The notes: generated by a model not told the origin, from the sequence alone. Positions 16,988-25,668 are shown, numbered from the stretch's first letter. The stretch: 64,000 nucleotides of DNA from Pseudonocardia petroleophila (GCF_014235185.1 NZ_CP060131.1:1619501-1683500), one strand, 5' to 3'. A program made the numbers and translations.

Positions 16988-17830
16988 ATGCCCCGACACA
17001 CGACACCGGCCGCGACGCTGACCGTCGCCGACTACGCGCGGGCGTTCCGGCTCGTGGACCGGTGCGTCGACGCCGCGTCCGTCGAGTCCCTCCGGGAGGA
17101 GCTCCTGGAGGGACTCGGCTCCGTCTACGGCATCGTCGACTCCGCGTTCTTCTGCGCCACCACCTTCACCAGCACCGCCGCCGACCCCGACCCGGTGCTC
17201 AACGGGCGCACCGCCGCGATCATCGACGAGTACCGCGAGCGCTGGTGGCGCTCCGACGTCATGTTCGTGGCCGACTCGCTGGCCGGCATCCGCCGGTGCG
17301 GGGTGAGCGCGCTGTCCCGGCTCGACCCGCAGCACCTGTCGGGTCCCGCACGGAGCTACGTCACCGACTTCCTCCTGCGGGAGGGCGTGCGGTTCGTCTG
17401 CGCCCTCGACCTCGACCTGGCCGACGGCAGGCGCGGCGTCGTCGGCCTGTTCTCCGAGCGGCCCGAGCACCTCGACGACGGCGACCTCGCCGGACTGGAG
17501 CTGGTCGTCCGGCAGATCTCGGCGGTCTCCCGCCGACTCCCGCTCCGCGACCGGCCGACGACCGCCCTCGACGGCCTGACCCCGCGGCTGCGCGAGATCG
17601 CCCTGCTCGTCGGCGAGGGGTGCACCAACGCGGCGATCGCCCGCCGCACGTTCCTGAGCGTCGACACCGTGAAGAAGTACGTGACCCAGGCCCTCGCCCG
17701 CACCGGCTGCCGCAACCGCACCGAGCTCGCCCTGCTCTGCCGCACCTCGACGGCCCGGACGCCGGTCGACCCTCCCGGGTGCCCGGGGACCGACCTGCCC
17801 GCCGCCCGTCACGCACCCTCGGCCCGGTGA
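16988..17830 (+). CDS. LuxR-family transcriptional regulator
   Basis: Regulator of 280 residues. Residues ~25-185 form a sensor-like region with no recognised ligand motif (WWRSDVMFVADSLAGIRRCG, then GVRFVCALDLDLADGRRGVVGLFSERPEHL). The C-terminal GerE-type helix-turn-helix is LTPRLREIALLVGEGCTNAAIARRTFLSVDTVKKYVTQALARTG. GGAGG precedes the ATG. A perfect 12-bp palindrome (CAGCACGTGCTG, 16968-16979) sits immediately upstream and could be an autoregulatory operator or an RNA hairpin over the ribosome site. It resembles the regulator at 11817 in layout. Confidence 0.85.
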   Translation: MPRHTTPAATLTVADYARAFRLVDRCVDAASVESLREELLEGLGSVYGIVDSAFFCATTFTSTAADPDPVLNGRTAAIIDEYRERWWRSDVMFVADSLAGIRRCGVSALSRLDPQHLSGPARSYVTDFLLREGVRFVCALDLDLADGRRGVVGLFSERPEHLDDGDLAGLELVVRQISAVSRRLPLRDRPTTALDGLTPRLREIALLVGEGCTNAAIARRTFLSVDTVKKYVTQALARTGCRNRTELALLCRTSTARTPVDPPGCPGTDLPAARHAPSAR

Positions 17831-17862
17831 CCGGCCGGTCCGTGCGCGGCCCGGGGCACTAG

Positions 17863-18929
17863 TTGTAGTGCCCATGTGCGTTGTTGACGGCGTGGCGGCT
17901 TGAACAGGGCGAGACCTCCGGGCGAGGTGGGAGTTGCTGACGCTCACACCCGCACGGAGGTCTCATGGCCCACCGTAATGCCCGCCTGACCGTTCACGGC
18001 CGCAAGCTCCTCGTCGACCGGGTTCTGTCCGGTCGGCCCGTCGCCCACGTCGTCGCCGAGATGGGAGTGTCCCGCCCGACCGGCTACAAATGGGTCGCCC
18101 GCTATCGCGCCGAAGGCGACGCCGGGCTCTGCGACCGACCCAGCCGCGCCCACCGGATCCCGCACCGCACCGGTACCGAAGTCGAAACCCAGATCATCGA
18201 GCTGCGGCGCGCCCGCAAGCTTGGGCCCGCCCGGATCGGGCCGCTGCTGGACATGCCCGCCTCGACCGTGCACGCCGTGCTGACCCGGCACGGGCTGTCC
18301 CGGCTGGCCTGGATGGACCGCCCCACCGACACAGTGATCCGCCGCTACGAACGCGACCGCCCCGGCGAGCTGGTCCACGTCGATGTCAAGAAACTCGGCC
18401 GCCTCCGCGACGGAGGCGGATGGAAAGTCCACGGCCGCGACAGCTTGGTGCACCGCCGAGCCCGCTCAGGGCCACGGGTCGGGTTCGACTACGTCCACGC
18501 CGCGATCGATGACCACACCCGCATCGCCTACGCCGAGATCCACCCCGACGAGAAAGCCGGCACCTGTGCCGGGTTCCTGCGCCGCGCCGCCGCAGCACTA
18601 GCCGAGCACGGGATCGACCGGATCGAGCGGGTCATGACCGACAACGCCATGGCCTACCGCCGCTCCGCGGCCTGGCACGACGCCCTGGCCGAACTCGGCG
18701 CGAGCGCCCGGTTCACCCGCCGTTACCGACCCCAGACCAACGGCAAAGCCGAACGGTTCAACCGGACCATGCTCGAGGAATGGGCCTACCAACGCCCGTT
18801 CACCAGCAACACCGACCGGGCCCAGGCCTTGCCCGGATGGTTACACACCTACAACCATCACCGCGGACACACCGCGCTCGGAGGTCTCCCACCTATCAGC
18901 CGGGTCAACAACCCGCCTGGGCATTACAA
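17863..18929 (+). mobile_element. IS481-family insertion sequence, intact, with CTAG target duplication
   Basis: A 1067-bp element. Imperfect terminal inverted repeats of ~30 bp start TTGTAGTGCCC on the left and, read inward, TTGTAATGCCC on the right, and both continue to GTTGTTGAC. It is flanked by a 4-bp direct repeat CTAG at 17859-17862 and 18930-18933. The right CTAG copy supplies the TAG stop of the transposase and, on the other strand, the TAG stop of the WYL regulator. Confidence 0.9.
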
Positions 18930-18933
18930 CTAG
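17965..18933 (+). CDS. IS481-family DDE transposase
   Basis: Cut-and-paste transposase of 322 residues. N-terminal helix-turn-helix region (AHVVAEMGVSRPTGYKWVARYRAEG), then an rve-type catalytic core with Asp in ELVHVDVKKLG, Asp in MTDNAMAY and Glu in QTNGKAERFNRTMLEEWAY. The C-terminal HTALGGLPPISRVNN is usual for the family. The stop codon lies in the flanking target duplication, so the reading frame ends exactly at the element boundary. There is no frameshift, so the element could be active. Confidence 0.95.
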   Translation: MAHRNARLTVHGRKLLVDRVLSGRPVAHVVAEMGVSRPTGYKWVARYRAEGDAGLCDRPSRAHRIPHRTGTEVETQIIELRRARKLGPARIGPLLDMPASTVHAVLTRHGLSRLAWMDRPTDTVIRRYERDRPGELVHVDVKKLGRLRDGGGWKVHGRDSLVHRRARSGPRVGFDYVHAAIDDHTRIAYAEIHPDEKAGTCAGFLRRAAAALAEHGIDRIERVMTDNAMAYRRSAAWHDALAELGASARFTRRYRPQTNGKAERFNRTMLEEWAYQRPFTSNTDRAQALPGWLHTYNHHRGHTALGGLPPISRVNNPPGHYN

Positions 18934-19898
18934 TCGTCGTAGCGGGCGGCGATCGCGAGGGCGCGGTCGCGCAGGGCGGCCCGCAACGACGGCGGGGTGA
19001 GGGCCTCCGCGTCCGCACCGAGCCGCCACACCGCCCACTCGGCGTGCCGCGCGTCCTGGAAGGTCACCTCCAGGTGCAGCCGGCCCTCGTCGTCGGGGTG
19101 CTCGGCGAGCACCGCGAGCGCGGTGCCCACCAGCTCCTCGCGGCGGGCCGCCGTCAGCCGGACCTGCACGGTGACCTGGTCGCCGCCGGTCCGGAACCGC
19201 GTGCTGCGCTCGCGCCAGAGCCGGTCGAGGTCGATCCCGTCCGGCCGCTGCGCGGGTTCGTCGAGCTCCTCGGCGGCCAGGATCCGGGAGAGCCGGTAGG
19301 TGCGGTCCGCGCCCGACGTCGTGGCCAGCAGGTAGCCCCGGTCCCGGACGGTGACCAGGCCGATCGGGTCGACGGTGCGCCAGCCCGGCTCCCGGTCCAC
19401 CGGCGCGTAGTGCAGGCGCAGCCGGTGGCCGGCGAACACGGCGCGCCGGACCTCGGCCATCGCCTCGGCAGCGACCTCCTCGGTGACCGTCCGGCGGGCG
19501 AGCAGGTCGGTCTCCGGCTCGACGAGGAACCGTCCGGCCGCCTCGCCCACCGCGGCCGGGTGGCCCGCGGGCAGGGCGTCGACCACCTTGCGCACGGCCG
19601 AGGCGAGCGCCGAGCCGAGCCCGAACACCTGCTCGCCCCGGGCCGTCCCGGCGGCGAGCAGGGCCAGCGCCTCGTCGTGGTTCAGCCCGGTCAGCTCGGT
19701 CCGGAAGCCGGGGGCCAGCACGAAACCGCCGTAGCGGCCGCGCTCCGCGTAGACCGGGACCCCGGCCGCCGAGAGCGCCTCGATGTCGCGCAGCACCGTG
19801 CGGCGGGTGACCTCCAGCTCGCGCGCCAGCGTCTCGGCCGTCAGGCGGCCGCGCCGGCGCAGCAGCAGCACCAGCGACACCAGCCGGTCGGCACGCAC
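18930..19898 (-). CDS. WYL-domain (YafY-type) transcriptional regulator
   Basis: Regulator of 322 residues from the GTG at 19898: N-terminal HTH_11-like domain (VRADRLVSLVLLLRRRGRLTAETLARELEVTRRTVLRDIEALSAAGVPVY), central WYL domain (about 140-210, RRAVFAGHRLRLHYAPVD and DPIGLVTVRDRGYLLAT) and a C-terminal WCX extension. The GTG lies 6 bases from the TACGGT -10 (19910-19905), so it is probably leaderless. It is divergent from the RidA gene with a perfect dyad between them. Its stop codon coincides with the CTAG duplicated by IS481, so the insertion abuts but does not truncate the gene. Confidence 0.9.
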   Translation of the reverse strand: MRADRLVSLVLLLRRRGRLTAETLARELEVTRRTVLRDIEALSAAGVPVYAERGRYGGFVLAPGFRTELTGLNHDEALALLAAGTARGEQVFGLGSALASAVRKVVDALPAGHPAAVGEAAGRFLVEPETDLLARRTVTEEVAAEAMAEVRRAVFAGHRLRLHYAPVDREPGWRTVDPIGLVTVRDRGYLLATTSGADRTYRLSRILAAEELDEPAQRPDGIDLDRLWRERSTRFRTGGDQVTVQVRLTAARREELVGTALAVLAEHPDDEGRLHLEVTFQDARHAEWAVWRLGADAEALTPPSLRAALRDRALAIAARYDD

Positions 19899-19915
19899 CC
19901 GGGAACCGTAGCGGA

Positions 19916-19940
19916 ATAGGTGACCGGAGATGTCACCTAT
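19916..19940. promoter_or_regulatory. Candidate operator between WYL regulator and RidA gene
   Basis: Perfect 9-bp inverted repeat ATAGGTGAC (19916-19924) and GTCACCTAT (19932-19940) with a 7-bp spacer. It lies just upstream of the WYL-gene -10 and 45 bp before the RidA ATG. Autoregulation and control of the divergent gene by the WYL protein is the simplest reading. Confidence 0.65.
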
Positions 19941-19984
19941 CAGCGGCAGGCTCCGCCCCACGGATCGAACGAGGGAGCGTGACG

Positions 19985-20380
19985 ATGGAACGGACGGCCG
20001 TGAACCCGGTGCCGTGGTCGGTGGAGCTGGGGTTCAACCAGGGCGAGGTCGTGTCCGGGGCGACCCGGACGCTGTACTGCTCCGGGCAGACCGCGACGGA
20101 CGGGGACGGGAGGCCCCGGCACGACGGGGACATGGCGGCGCAGGTGGGGCTGAGCCTCGACAACGTGGAGGCCGTGCTCGGCGCGGCCGGGATGGCGCTC
20201 GCGGACGTCGTCCGGCTCACCGTCTACACCACCGACGTCGAGCTGCTCCTGCAGCACTACGGCGTGCTGGCGGCGCGGTTGGGCGCCGCCGGGGTGGCCC
20301 CGACCACCACGATGCTCGGGGTGACCCGGTTGGCGGTCCCCGGCCAGCTGGTCGAGCTGGAGGCGACCGCCGTCGCCTGA
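19985..20380 (+). CDS. RidA/YjgF-family enamine deaminase-like protein
   Basis: Rid-family protein of 131 residues, probably a trimer that hydrolyses reactive enamine/imine intermediates. Visible are TLYCSGQTATDGDG, a central helix AAQVGLSLDNVEAVLGAAGMALADVVRLTVYTTDV and the C-terminal VPGQLVELEATAVA. The usual Arg that binds the carboxylate near the C-terminus is not obvious, so it may belong to a non-RidA Rid subgroup. The ATG at 19985 is preferred over the GTG at 19979 because GAGGGA is 8 bases upstream of the ATG. It is divergent from the WYL regulator. Confidence 0.8.
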   Translation: MERTAVNPVPWSVELGFNQGEVVSGATRTLYCSGQTATDGDGRPRHDGDMAAQVGLSLDNVEAVLGAAGMALADVVRLTVYTTDVELLLQHYGVLAARLGAAGVAPTTTMLGVTRLAVPGQLVELEATAVA

Positions 20381-20389
20381 CCGGACGGG

Positions 20390-20824
20390 CTACCGGGCGC
20401 CGACCGGAGCGACCCCGGCGGAGGTCTCGTACGGGTTGGCGTAGGGCAGCGGCTCGTCCCCGCCCGGCGTGGTGGTCTCGAAGACCCCGTCCAGGTCGGT
20501 GTCGTCGAAGATCACGTCCGCCAGGCCGTCGGCGTCGAAGCCCAGCGCGACGACGTCGGCGACGAACGTGCCGTCACCGGGGGTGTTGTCGAACGCCGCC
20601 ACGTCGTCGTAGAAGTCGCCGTCGACGTCGACGAGCACGGTGTCCAGGGTGCCGTCACCGTTGGTGTCGAGCTGGGTGGTCTCGGTGTAGCCGTCCCCGT
20701 CGAGGTCGACGTAGCCGAAGCCGCTGCTCTCGTCGAACTCCGGGACCTCGGGGGTGGTGGTGTCGATCGGGGTGGTGTCGATCGGGGCGGTGTCGATCGG
20801 GGCGGGGTCGTAGCACTCGGACAT
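20390..20824 (-). CDS. Acidic hypothetical protein with D-x-D-G repeats
   Basis: Very acidic protein of 144 residues without a signal peptide. After a Thr/Pro/Asp stretch with three PIDT repeats it carries successive calcium-loop-like units: DLDGDGYTET, DTNGDGTLDT, DVDGDFYDD, FDNTPGDGTF, FDADGLADV and DTDLDGVFET, then PLPYANPYETSAG. These resemble EF-hand/dockerin-like loops, but no known function is recognised. A paralogue of the same plan lies at 32526-32939 and a deleted copy at 22845-22945. A ggtgtaacccggg motif upstream is shared by all three. Confidence 0.7.
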   Translation of the reverse strand: MSECYDPAPIDTAPIDTTPIDTTTPEVPEFDESSGFGYVDLDGDGYTETTQLDTNGDGTLDTVLVDVDGDFYDDVAAFDNTPGDGTFVADVVALGFDADGLADVIFDDTDLDGVFETTTPGGDEPLPYANPYETSAGVAPVGAR

Positions 20825-20924
20825 CGGATCCTCCAGGGGTGTTCGCGGCGGCCTCGGTGGCCTCTCGTGAACACCGACGCCGGCCGAACCGCCCGGGTTA
20901 CACCGGATCCGGAGCGATCAGGGG

Positions 20925-21902
20925 TCAGCCGCGCGGCCTCAGGCGCGCGTTCGGCAGCTCCGGGGCCGGGAGCACGTCCGCCCAGGCCGGTGGGAACGTG
21001 CCGAAGCGCCTGCTCCCGACGACCCCACCGGACCGTTCGGCCTCCCACTGCGCGCGGTAGCCGGCCACCTCGTCGTGGGTGCGGCCGACGAAGTTCCACC
21101 ACATGACGATCTGCTCCCCGAAGGGCGTCCCGCCCAGCAGCACGACGCGGGCGGGCCCGTCACCCGTCGCCTCCAGGACGAGCTCCCCGGAACCCGGCGG
21201 CCGGTACAACAGCCGTCCCCGGCCGACCTCGTGCCCGTCCACCGCCACCGGACCGGCGTCGACCAGCACCCCGTGCTCGAAGCCCGGCTCGACGGCGAGG
21301 CGCAGCGTCGCACCCGGGTCGAGACCGATCTCCGCACCCACCAGTGGGCTGAACGTGGTGACCGGCGACGACTCCCCCGCCAGCGTGCCCACGAACACCA
21401 GGACGCGGCTGCCGTCGCCCACGACCGGGCGCGGCACGTGGCTCTCGAACCCCGGCGGGGCGTCGCGGTGCGGTTCGGGCAGCGCCACCCACAGCTGCAC
21501 CCCGTGCAGGATCCGCGAGTCCGCGGTGGACACCTCGGAGTGGGCGATGCCGTGGCCCGCCGTCATGAGGTTCACCTCGCCGGGGCGCACCACGGCGTGC
21601 GCGCCCGTGGTGTCGCGGTGCTCGATCCGGCCCTCGAACAGCCACGACACCGTCTGCAGGCCGGTGTGCGGGTGGCCGGGGATGGAGGACCCCCCGGTCA
21701 CGGCCGTCTCGTCGGGGCCGTAGTGGTCGAGGAAGCACCAGGCGCCGATCAGCGTGCGCTCCCGCTGCGGCAGCGTGCGGCGCACCGGCACCGCCCGCGC
21801 CCCGCCGAGGGGGACCAGGCGCGGTTCCAGCACCTCCGGTGCGGGCCGGGTCGGCCCGCCCTCGCAGACCGTCTCGACCGGGCGGGCCTCCACGTTGCTC
21901 AC
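20925..21902 (-). CDS. Pirin family protein
   Basis: Bicupin of 325 residues. The iron-binding pirin motif is present: FLDHYGP, IPGHPHTGLQTVSWLFEGRIEHRDT with two His, and LMTAGHGIAHSEVS with the third His and the Glu. The C-terminal cupin (LLGGTPFGEQIVMWWNFVGRTHDEV) is typical. Such proteins act as quercetinase-like dioxygenases or redox sensors. The GTG at 21902 has GAGGAG upstream. No operon partner is evident. Confidence 0.92.
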   Translation of the reverse strand: MSNVEARPVETVCEGGPTRPAPEVLEPRLVPLGGARAVPVRRTLPQRERTLIGAWCFLDHYGPDETAVTGGSSIPGHPHTGLQTVSWLFEGRIEHRDTTGAHAVVRPGEVNLMTAGHGIAHSEVSTADSRILHGVQLWVALPEPHRDAPPGFESHVPRPVVGDGSRVLVFVGTLAGESSPVTTFSPLVGAEIGLDPGATLRLAVEPGFEHGVLVDAGPVAVDGHEVGRGRLLYRPPGSGELVLEATGDGPARVVLLGGTPFGEQIVMWWNFVGRTHDEVAGYRAQWEAERSGGVVGSRRFGTFPPAWADVLPAPELPNARLRPRG

Positions 21903-21956
21903 GTCAGCTCCTCGGGTGTGCGCCGGGACCGGCTCGTTGATACCACCTCGCGCCGG

Positions 21957-22811
21957 CTACAGCCGGACCTCGGTGAGGGAGCCGAGGGGGACCCACCGGT
22001 CGCGGGGACCGACGCCGACCGGCGCGGGGGCGGCGAAGCGGTCGGCGGCCACGAGCGGGCCCAGGTCCAGTCCGGTGAGGACGGCGATGTCCTCGACGGG
22101 CACCTGGAACGTGCGGAACGGGCCCAGCGGCGGGGGGTCGGCGGCCGGGGGCTCGCCGACGTCGGAGAAGTCGATGTCGTCGAGCTGCGGGGTCTGGTCC
22201 AGCACGTAGCCCGTCGCCGCCACCCCCGGCTCCCCGTCCGGCCCGGGCGCGGACCAGGCGGCCACCTTCCAGAACAGCCGCGGGATCCCCACGCCCCGGT
22301 ACCGCGGGTCGTCGTCGGCCAGCACGGGGGCGGTGAACACGCTCAGCTTCGTGTCGTAGGTGTCGGCGTGGGTCAGCACGTAGTCCTCGAGGCCCAGCCA
22401 CAGCTCCATGGACTGGTTGAACTGCGCCGCCTGCGGGGCCGCGTTCGCGTAGGAGAACGTGTCGCGGTCGGCCTGCTCCGCGACCGCAGGCGCACCCCAG
22501 ACCGGATCGCTGCGGCGCACCAGGTGCCCGCGGTCGAGGTCGTTGTCCCGGTACAGGTCCGGGCCGGCCTGCTCGTCCGCCCCGACCCGGGGGTCCAGGC
22601 GCCAGTCGTCGCTGCGCGCGACGTCACGCAGAGCGGACCCGTCGATGTTGACCCCGGTCGCCACCGCCAGTCGCCGTGCGGGGTCGAGCAGCACCGTGAA
22701 GTGGACGTAGGTCAGCTCCCGCAGCACGCGCCCGTCCGCCGGGATCGGCACGGCGGTCGGGGCACCGAGGAAGTCGTCGTCGTACCCCGGTGCTGGCTCT
22801 GCGGCGCTCAT
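21957..22811 (-). CDS. DNA/RNA non-specific endonuclease (beta-beta-alpha metal type)
   Basis: Nuclease of 284 residues. The NucA/endonuclease G signature is visible as D93-R94-G95-H96 in DLDRGHLVRRSDP, with the metal-ligand Asn in the later NAAPQAAQFNQ stretch. No signal peptide or membrane segment is seen (the N-terminus MSAAEPAPGYDD is polar), which is unusual because most bacterial relatives are secreted. It may act inside the cell or leave by a non-classical route. No inhibitor gene of the NuiA type is adjacent. Confidence 0.86.
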   Translation of the reverse strand: MSAAEPAPGYDDDFLGAPTAVPIPADGRVLRELTYVHFTVLLDPARRLAVATGVNIDGSALRDVARSDDWRLDPRVGADEQAGPDLYRDNDLDRGHLVRRSDPVWGAPAVAEQADRDTFSYANAAPQAAQFNQSMELWLGLEDYVLTHADTYDTKLSVFTAPVLADDDPRYRGVGIPRLFWKVAAWSAPGPDGEPGVAATGYVLDQTPQLDDIDFSDVGEPPAADPPPLGPFRTFQVPVEDIAVLTGLDLGPLVAADRFAAPAPVGVGPRDRWVPLGSLTEVRL

Positions 22812-22844
22812 GCCGCAGACCCAACCACGGGCGTCCGGTCAGGG

Positions 22845-22945
22845 CTGCGGCGCGCCGAGCGGGGCGCCCCCGGCGGAGGTCTCGTACGGGTTGGCGTAGG
22901 GCAGCGGCTCGTCCCGAACCGCCCGGGTTGCACCCGGAGCGGCGG
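22845..22945 (-). pseudogene. Deleted copy of the acidic D-rich gene (3' end fused to its own upstream region)
   Basis: Bases 22859-22916 repeat the 3' end of the gene at 20390-20824 (encoding PLPYANPYETSAG) almost exactly. They then jump, without the body of the gene, into a copy of the sequence that lies upstream of that gene (cgaaccgcccgggtt, 22916-22930, compare 20884-20898). About 420 bp, covering the start codon and most of the protein, are missing. It has no start codon and cannot be expressed as a full protein. Confidence 0.75.
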
Positions 22946-22968
22946 GCCGCACCCCCCGCGCCCAGGTT

Positions 22969-23304
22969 CTAGGCGCCCGTGAACACGACCCGGTTCCCGT
23001 CGGGGTCCTGGAGGGCGAGGATCCGCGACGAGGTGACCGGCTGGGGACCGTCGTGGGCCACACCCGCGTCGGTCAGCCGGGCGGCCAGCGCGTCCAGGTC
23101 GTCCTCGCCCAGCACGATCGACGACCGACCGGCGCGGTCGGGCTCGGCGAAGACCTGCACTCCGAAGGTGCTGCCCAGGTGCCACTCCAGCAGACCGCCC
23201 ATCGGCCGGGCGTCGGGCGCCCGGCCGAACACCGCCGAGTACCACCGCTCCGCGGCAGCGAGGTCGCTGACGGTGGCCTGAGCCAGGACGCTGTGCATCG
23301 CCAT
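22969..23304 (-). CDS. VOC-family (glyoxalase/bleomycin-resistance-like) protein
   Basis: Single-domain VOC protein of 111 residues: VSDLAAAERWYSAVFGRAP, WHLGSTFGVQVF, ITSSR-like region and ALQDPDGNRVVFTG, the usual beta-alpha-beta-beta-beta module. The metal-ligand positions (His near the start, Glu late) are not both clear, so the activity could be binding rather than catalysis. The ATG at 23304 has GGGAGG upstream. It stands alone. Confidence 0.8.
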   Translation of the reverse strand: MAMHSVLAQATVSDLAAAERWYSAVFGRAPDARPMGGLLEWHLGSTFGVQVFAEPDRAGRSSIVLGEDDLDALAARLTDAGVAHDGPQPVTSSRILALQDPDGNRVVFTGA

Positions 23305-23471
23305 GAGAAGAGTCCTCCCTGCCGGCGAACCGCCGGCCCCTCGTGGTCACCTGCGCCGCCGTCGGGCAGTGGCACAGGTGCTCACCCGGGCAGACCACCG
23401 CCACGCCCGGAACTCATCGGGGCGCCCCGGGCGGCCGTGCGCGCCACCGTCAGGAACTGCGTCCGGGCTGG

Positions 23472-23709
23472 GCCGCCGCTAGGGTCTGCCGCCATCGGAA
23501 GGGATCACCGTCGATCGGGAGGCGTGATGGCCGGCACGTTCGAGGTCTACCAGGACCGCGCAGGCAAGTTCCGGTTCCGGCTCAAGGCCAGCAACGGCCA
23601 GGTCGTGGCCACCGGCGAGGCCTACGAGACCAAGGCCGCGGCGAAGAAGGGCTGCGAGTCCGTCCTCCGCGCCGCGGACGGCGCGCCGATCGAGGAGGTC
23701 GACGCCTAG
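23472..23709 (+). repeat. Duplicated 238-bp block, copy 1 (DUF1508 gene plus promoter)
   Basis: Direct repeat of 34413-34650 at a distance of 10,941 bp, over 90% identical by eye, covering the promoter region, ribosome site and whole coding sequence. Differences cluster in the -10 element and in the last few codons. Confidence 0.8.
23527..23709 (+). CDS. YegP-like DUF1508 small protein (copy 1)
   Basis: A 60-residue single DUF1508 repeat: TFEVYQDRAGKFRFRLKASNGQVVATGEAY, then TKAAAKKGCESVLRAADGAPIEE. The family folds as a small beta-beta-beta-alpha unit; its biochemical role is unknown. GGGAGG precedes the ATG at 23527. A -10 TAGGGT at 23480-23485 gives a short leader. A nearly identical copy with its upstream region lies at 34413-34650, where the -10 is degraded. 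Confidence 0.85.
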   Translation: MAGTFEVYQDRAGKFRFRLKASNGQVVATGEAYETKAAAKKGCESVLRAADGAPIEEVDA

Positions 23710-23810
23710 CTCCCCGACCCGGGGCGGTGTCCTACTGTTCCTGCGCGACCCCATGATCACGACGATCACCGGGTCGCAGCCGGCCGTGCGGGCACGGTCG
23801 GGGCCGAGCG

Positions 23811-25613
23811 GTGTCGGGGGTCGGAGTGCGGGAGCTGCGGGCGGGTGAGCCGCACACGATCGGCCCCTACCGCCTCGTCGGGGTGATCGGCGCGGGCGGG
23901 ATGGGGCAGGTGTTCCTCGGCGTCGCCCCCGACGGCCGCCTCGCCGCGGTCAAGCAGGTCCTGGCCGGGTTCGCCGACGACCCCGGGTTCCGGGCCCGGT
24001 TCGCCCGCGAGGTCGACGCCTCCCGTCGCGTCTCCGGCGCCTACACCGCGCCCGTCCTCGACGCCGACCCGCACGCCCACACCCCCTGGCTGGCCTCGGT
24101 CTACGTGCCCGGCCCCAGCCTCCAGCAGGCCGTCACCACGCACGGCCCGCTCCCGGAGACCACGCTGCGTCGCCTGGGCGTCGGCCTGGTCACCGCGCTG
24201 GCGGAGATCCACCGGGCCGGGCTGATCCACCGCGACCTCAAGCCCGGCAACGTCCTGCTCACCGACGACGGCCCACGCGTCATCGACTTCGGCATCGCCC
24301 ACGCCCTGCACGACTCGGCCCCGCTGACCCGGACCGGTGCCGTCATCGGCTCCCCGGGGTACCTGTCCCCCGAACAGCTCGACGACCTCCCCCTCACCCC
24401 CGCCTCCGACGTGTTCGCCCTCGGCGCCGTCCTCGCCTACGCCGCAGGCGGGCAGGCACCGTTCGGGACCGGCACCCCCCAGGCGATGCTCTACCGGGTC
24501 GTGGCCGCCGACCCCGACCTCACCCCCGTCCCGCCCGCCCTGCGCCCGCTGCTGGCCGCCTGCCTGGCCAAGCACCCGGCGCAGCGCCCGACGATCGCGC
24601 AGCTGCGGGAGGCGATGGGCCGGCTCGAACCCACCCACACCTGGCTCCCACCCGCCCTGCACGCGATGGTCGCCGACCAGGCGACGGCCGCGCGGCGCCT
24701 CGCCGGGCTCGCCCCCGCGCCCCCCGCGACACCGCCGCCGCCGGCCGCGGGTCCCGGTGCGCACGGCCCCCATGGGGTCGCACCGCCGCCCCACCCGACG
24801 TCACCCCCGGCCGCGGGACGGCGCCGCGGACGGGTCATCGCGGCGGCCGGTCTCGCCGCGGTCGCCGTCGTCGCCGCGGTCGTCGGCCTGGTGGCGTTCC
24901 TCCCCCGCCCCGGCACCACCCCGGCCGCGGGCGACGGCGCCGAGCAGGGGTTGTCGGCGCCGGACGCCGCCGCACTGGTCACCGACCTGCTCCCCGACCC
25001 GGAGACGCCCCCGCCGGGGTTCCGGCTCGTCGACGACCCCGGCACCCCCGAGATCGACGGCGTGACCGCCGACCCGCTCGCGATCGACCGCAGCCGCACC
25101 TACTTCGCCTGCGAGGTCCAGGCCGACCCACCCACCCCGGCCGAGGCCGGGGTCACCGCGGTCAGCGGAGTCCGGTTCGTCGAGGACACCGACATGGCCG
25201 CCGGCCGGTTCCGCGACTACCGGTTCGTCACCGTCGCCCACCTCGCCCCCGGCAGCCGCGACCAGATCATGCGCGAGATCCGCGGCCGCATCGGGGACTG
25301 CCGCACCGACATCCCACCCGGGTTCACCGACTGGCGGTTCACCGACAACACCGTCACCGGCGCCGACGAGACCGTCGGCTACATCGCCAACCAGGAGCCG
25401 GATGCGACCTTCCCCGAGTTCCCCACCCGCGTCGGCGCCTGCGACTTCGCCCGCGTCGGGGCCGTCGTCATCCGCGCCTGCACCCTGATCAGCAACACCC
25501 CGAACGCCCTCGGAGCCACGTCGACACTGGCCCAGGACGACACCCTCCGCGCCCGCAACCGCGAGATCCTCGAACCCCTCGTCGCCCGCGCCCGCGAGCT
25601 CCGCACCGGCTGA
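23811..25613 (+). CDS. Transmembrane serine/threonine protein kinase with PknH-like sensor region
   Basis: Eukaryotic-type kinase of 600 residues. Kinase domain about 18-270: IGAGGMGQVFLG, AAVKQV (ATP Lys), HRDLKPGN with Asp142, DFG with Asp159 and SPGYLSPEQ. A Pro/Ala-rich juxtamembrane linker runs to ~335, a membrane helix spans about 342-364 (VIAAAGLAAVAVVAAVVGLVAF) and an extracytoplasmic domain of ~235 residues follows. That domain has four cysteines (YFACEVQ, GDCRTD, GACDF, RACTLI), a pattern like the two-disulfide sensor domain of mycobacterial PknH. There are no PASTA repeats. The start is GTG at 23811. Confidence 0.9.
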   Translation: MSGVGVRELRAGEPHTIGPYRLVGVIGAGGMGQVFLGVAPDGRLAAVKQVLAGFADDPGFRARFAREVDASRRVSGAYTAPVLDADPHAHTPWLASVYVPGPSLQQAVTTHGPLPETTLRRLGVGLVTALAEIHRAGLIHRDLKPGNVLLTDDGPRVIDFGIAHALHDSAPLTRTGAVIGSPGYLSPEQLDDLPLTPASDVFALGAVLAYAAGGQAPFGTGTPQAMLYRVVAADPDLTPVPPALRPLLAACLAKHPAQRPTIAQLREAMGRLEPTHTWLPPALHAMVADQATAARRLAGLAPAPPATPPPPAAGPGAHGPHGVAPPPHPTSPPAAGRRRGRVIAAAGLAAVAVVAAVVGLVAFLPRPGTTPAAGDGAEQGLSAPDAAALVTDLLPDPETPPPGFRLVDDPGTPEIDGVTADPLAIDRSRTYFACEVQADPPTPAEAGVTAVSGVRFVEDTDMAAGRFRDYRFVTVAHLAPGSRDQIMREIRGRIGDCRTDIPPGFTDWRFTDNTVTGADETVGYIANQEPDATFPEFPTRVGACDFARVGAVVIRACTLISNTPNALGATSTLAQDDTLRARNREILEPLVARARELRTG

Positions 25614-25668
25614 GCGACGGGACGCTCCGCGACGACCGCCGTCGCCACGACCCTCCGGCGCCCGGACG

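Noticed and set aside
17863..18929. Disruption of the WYL regulator by IS481
   Set aside because: The insertion lies at the stop codon and regenerates it, so the coding sequence is complete.
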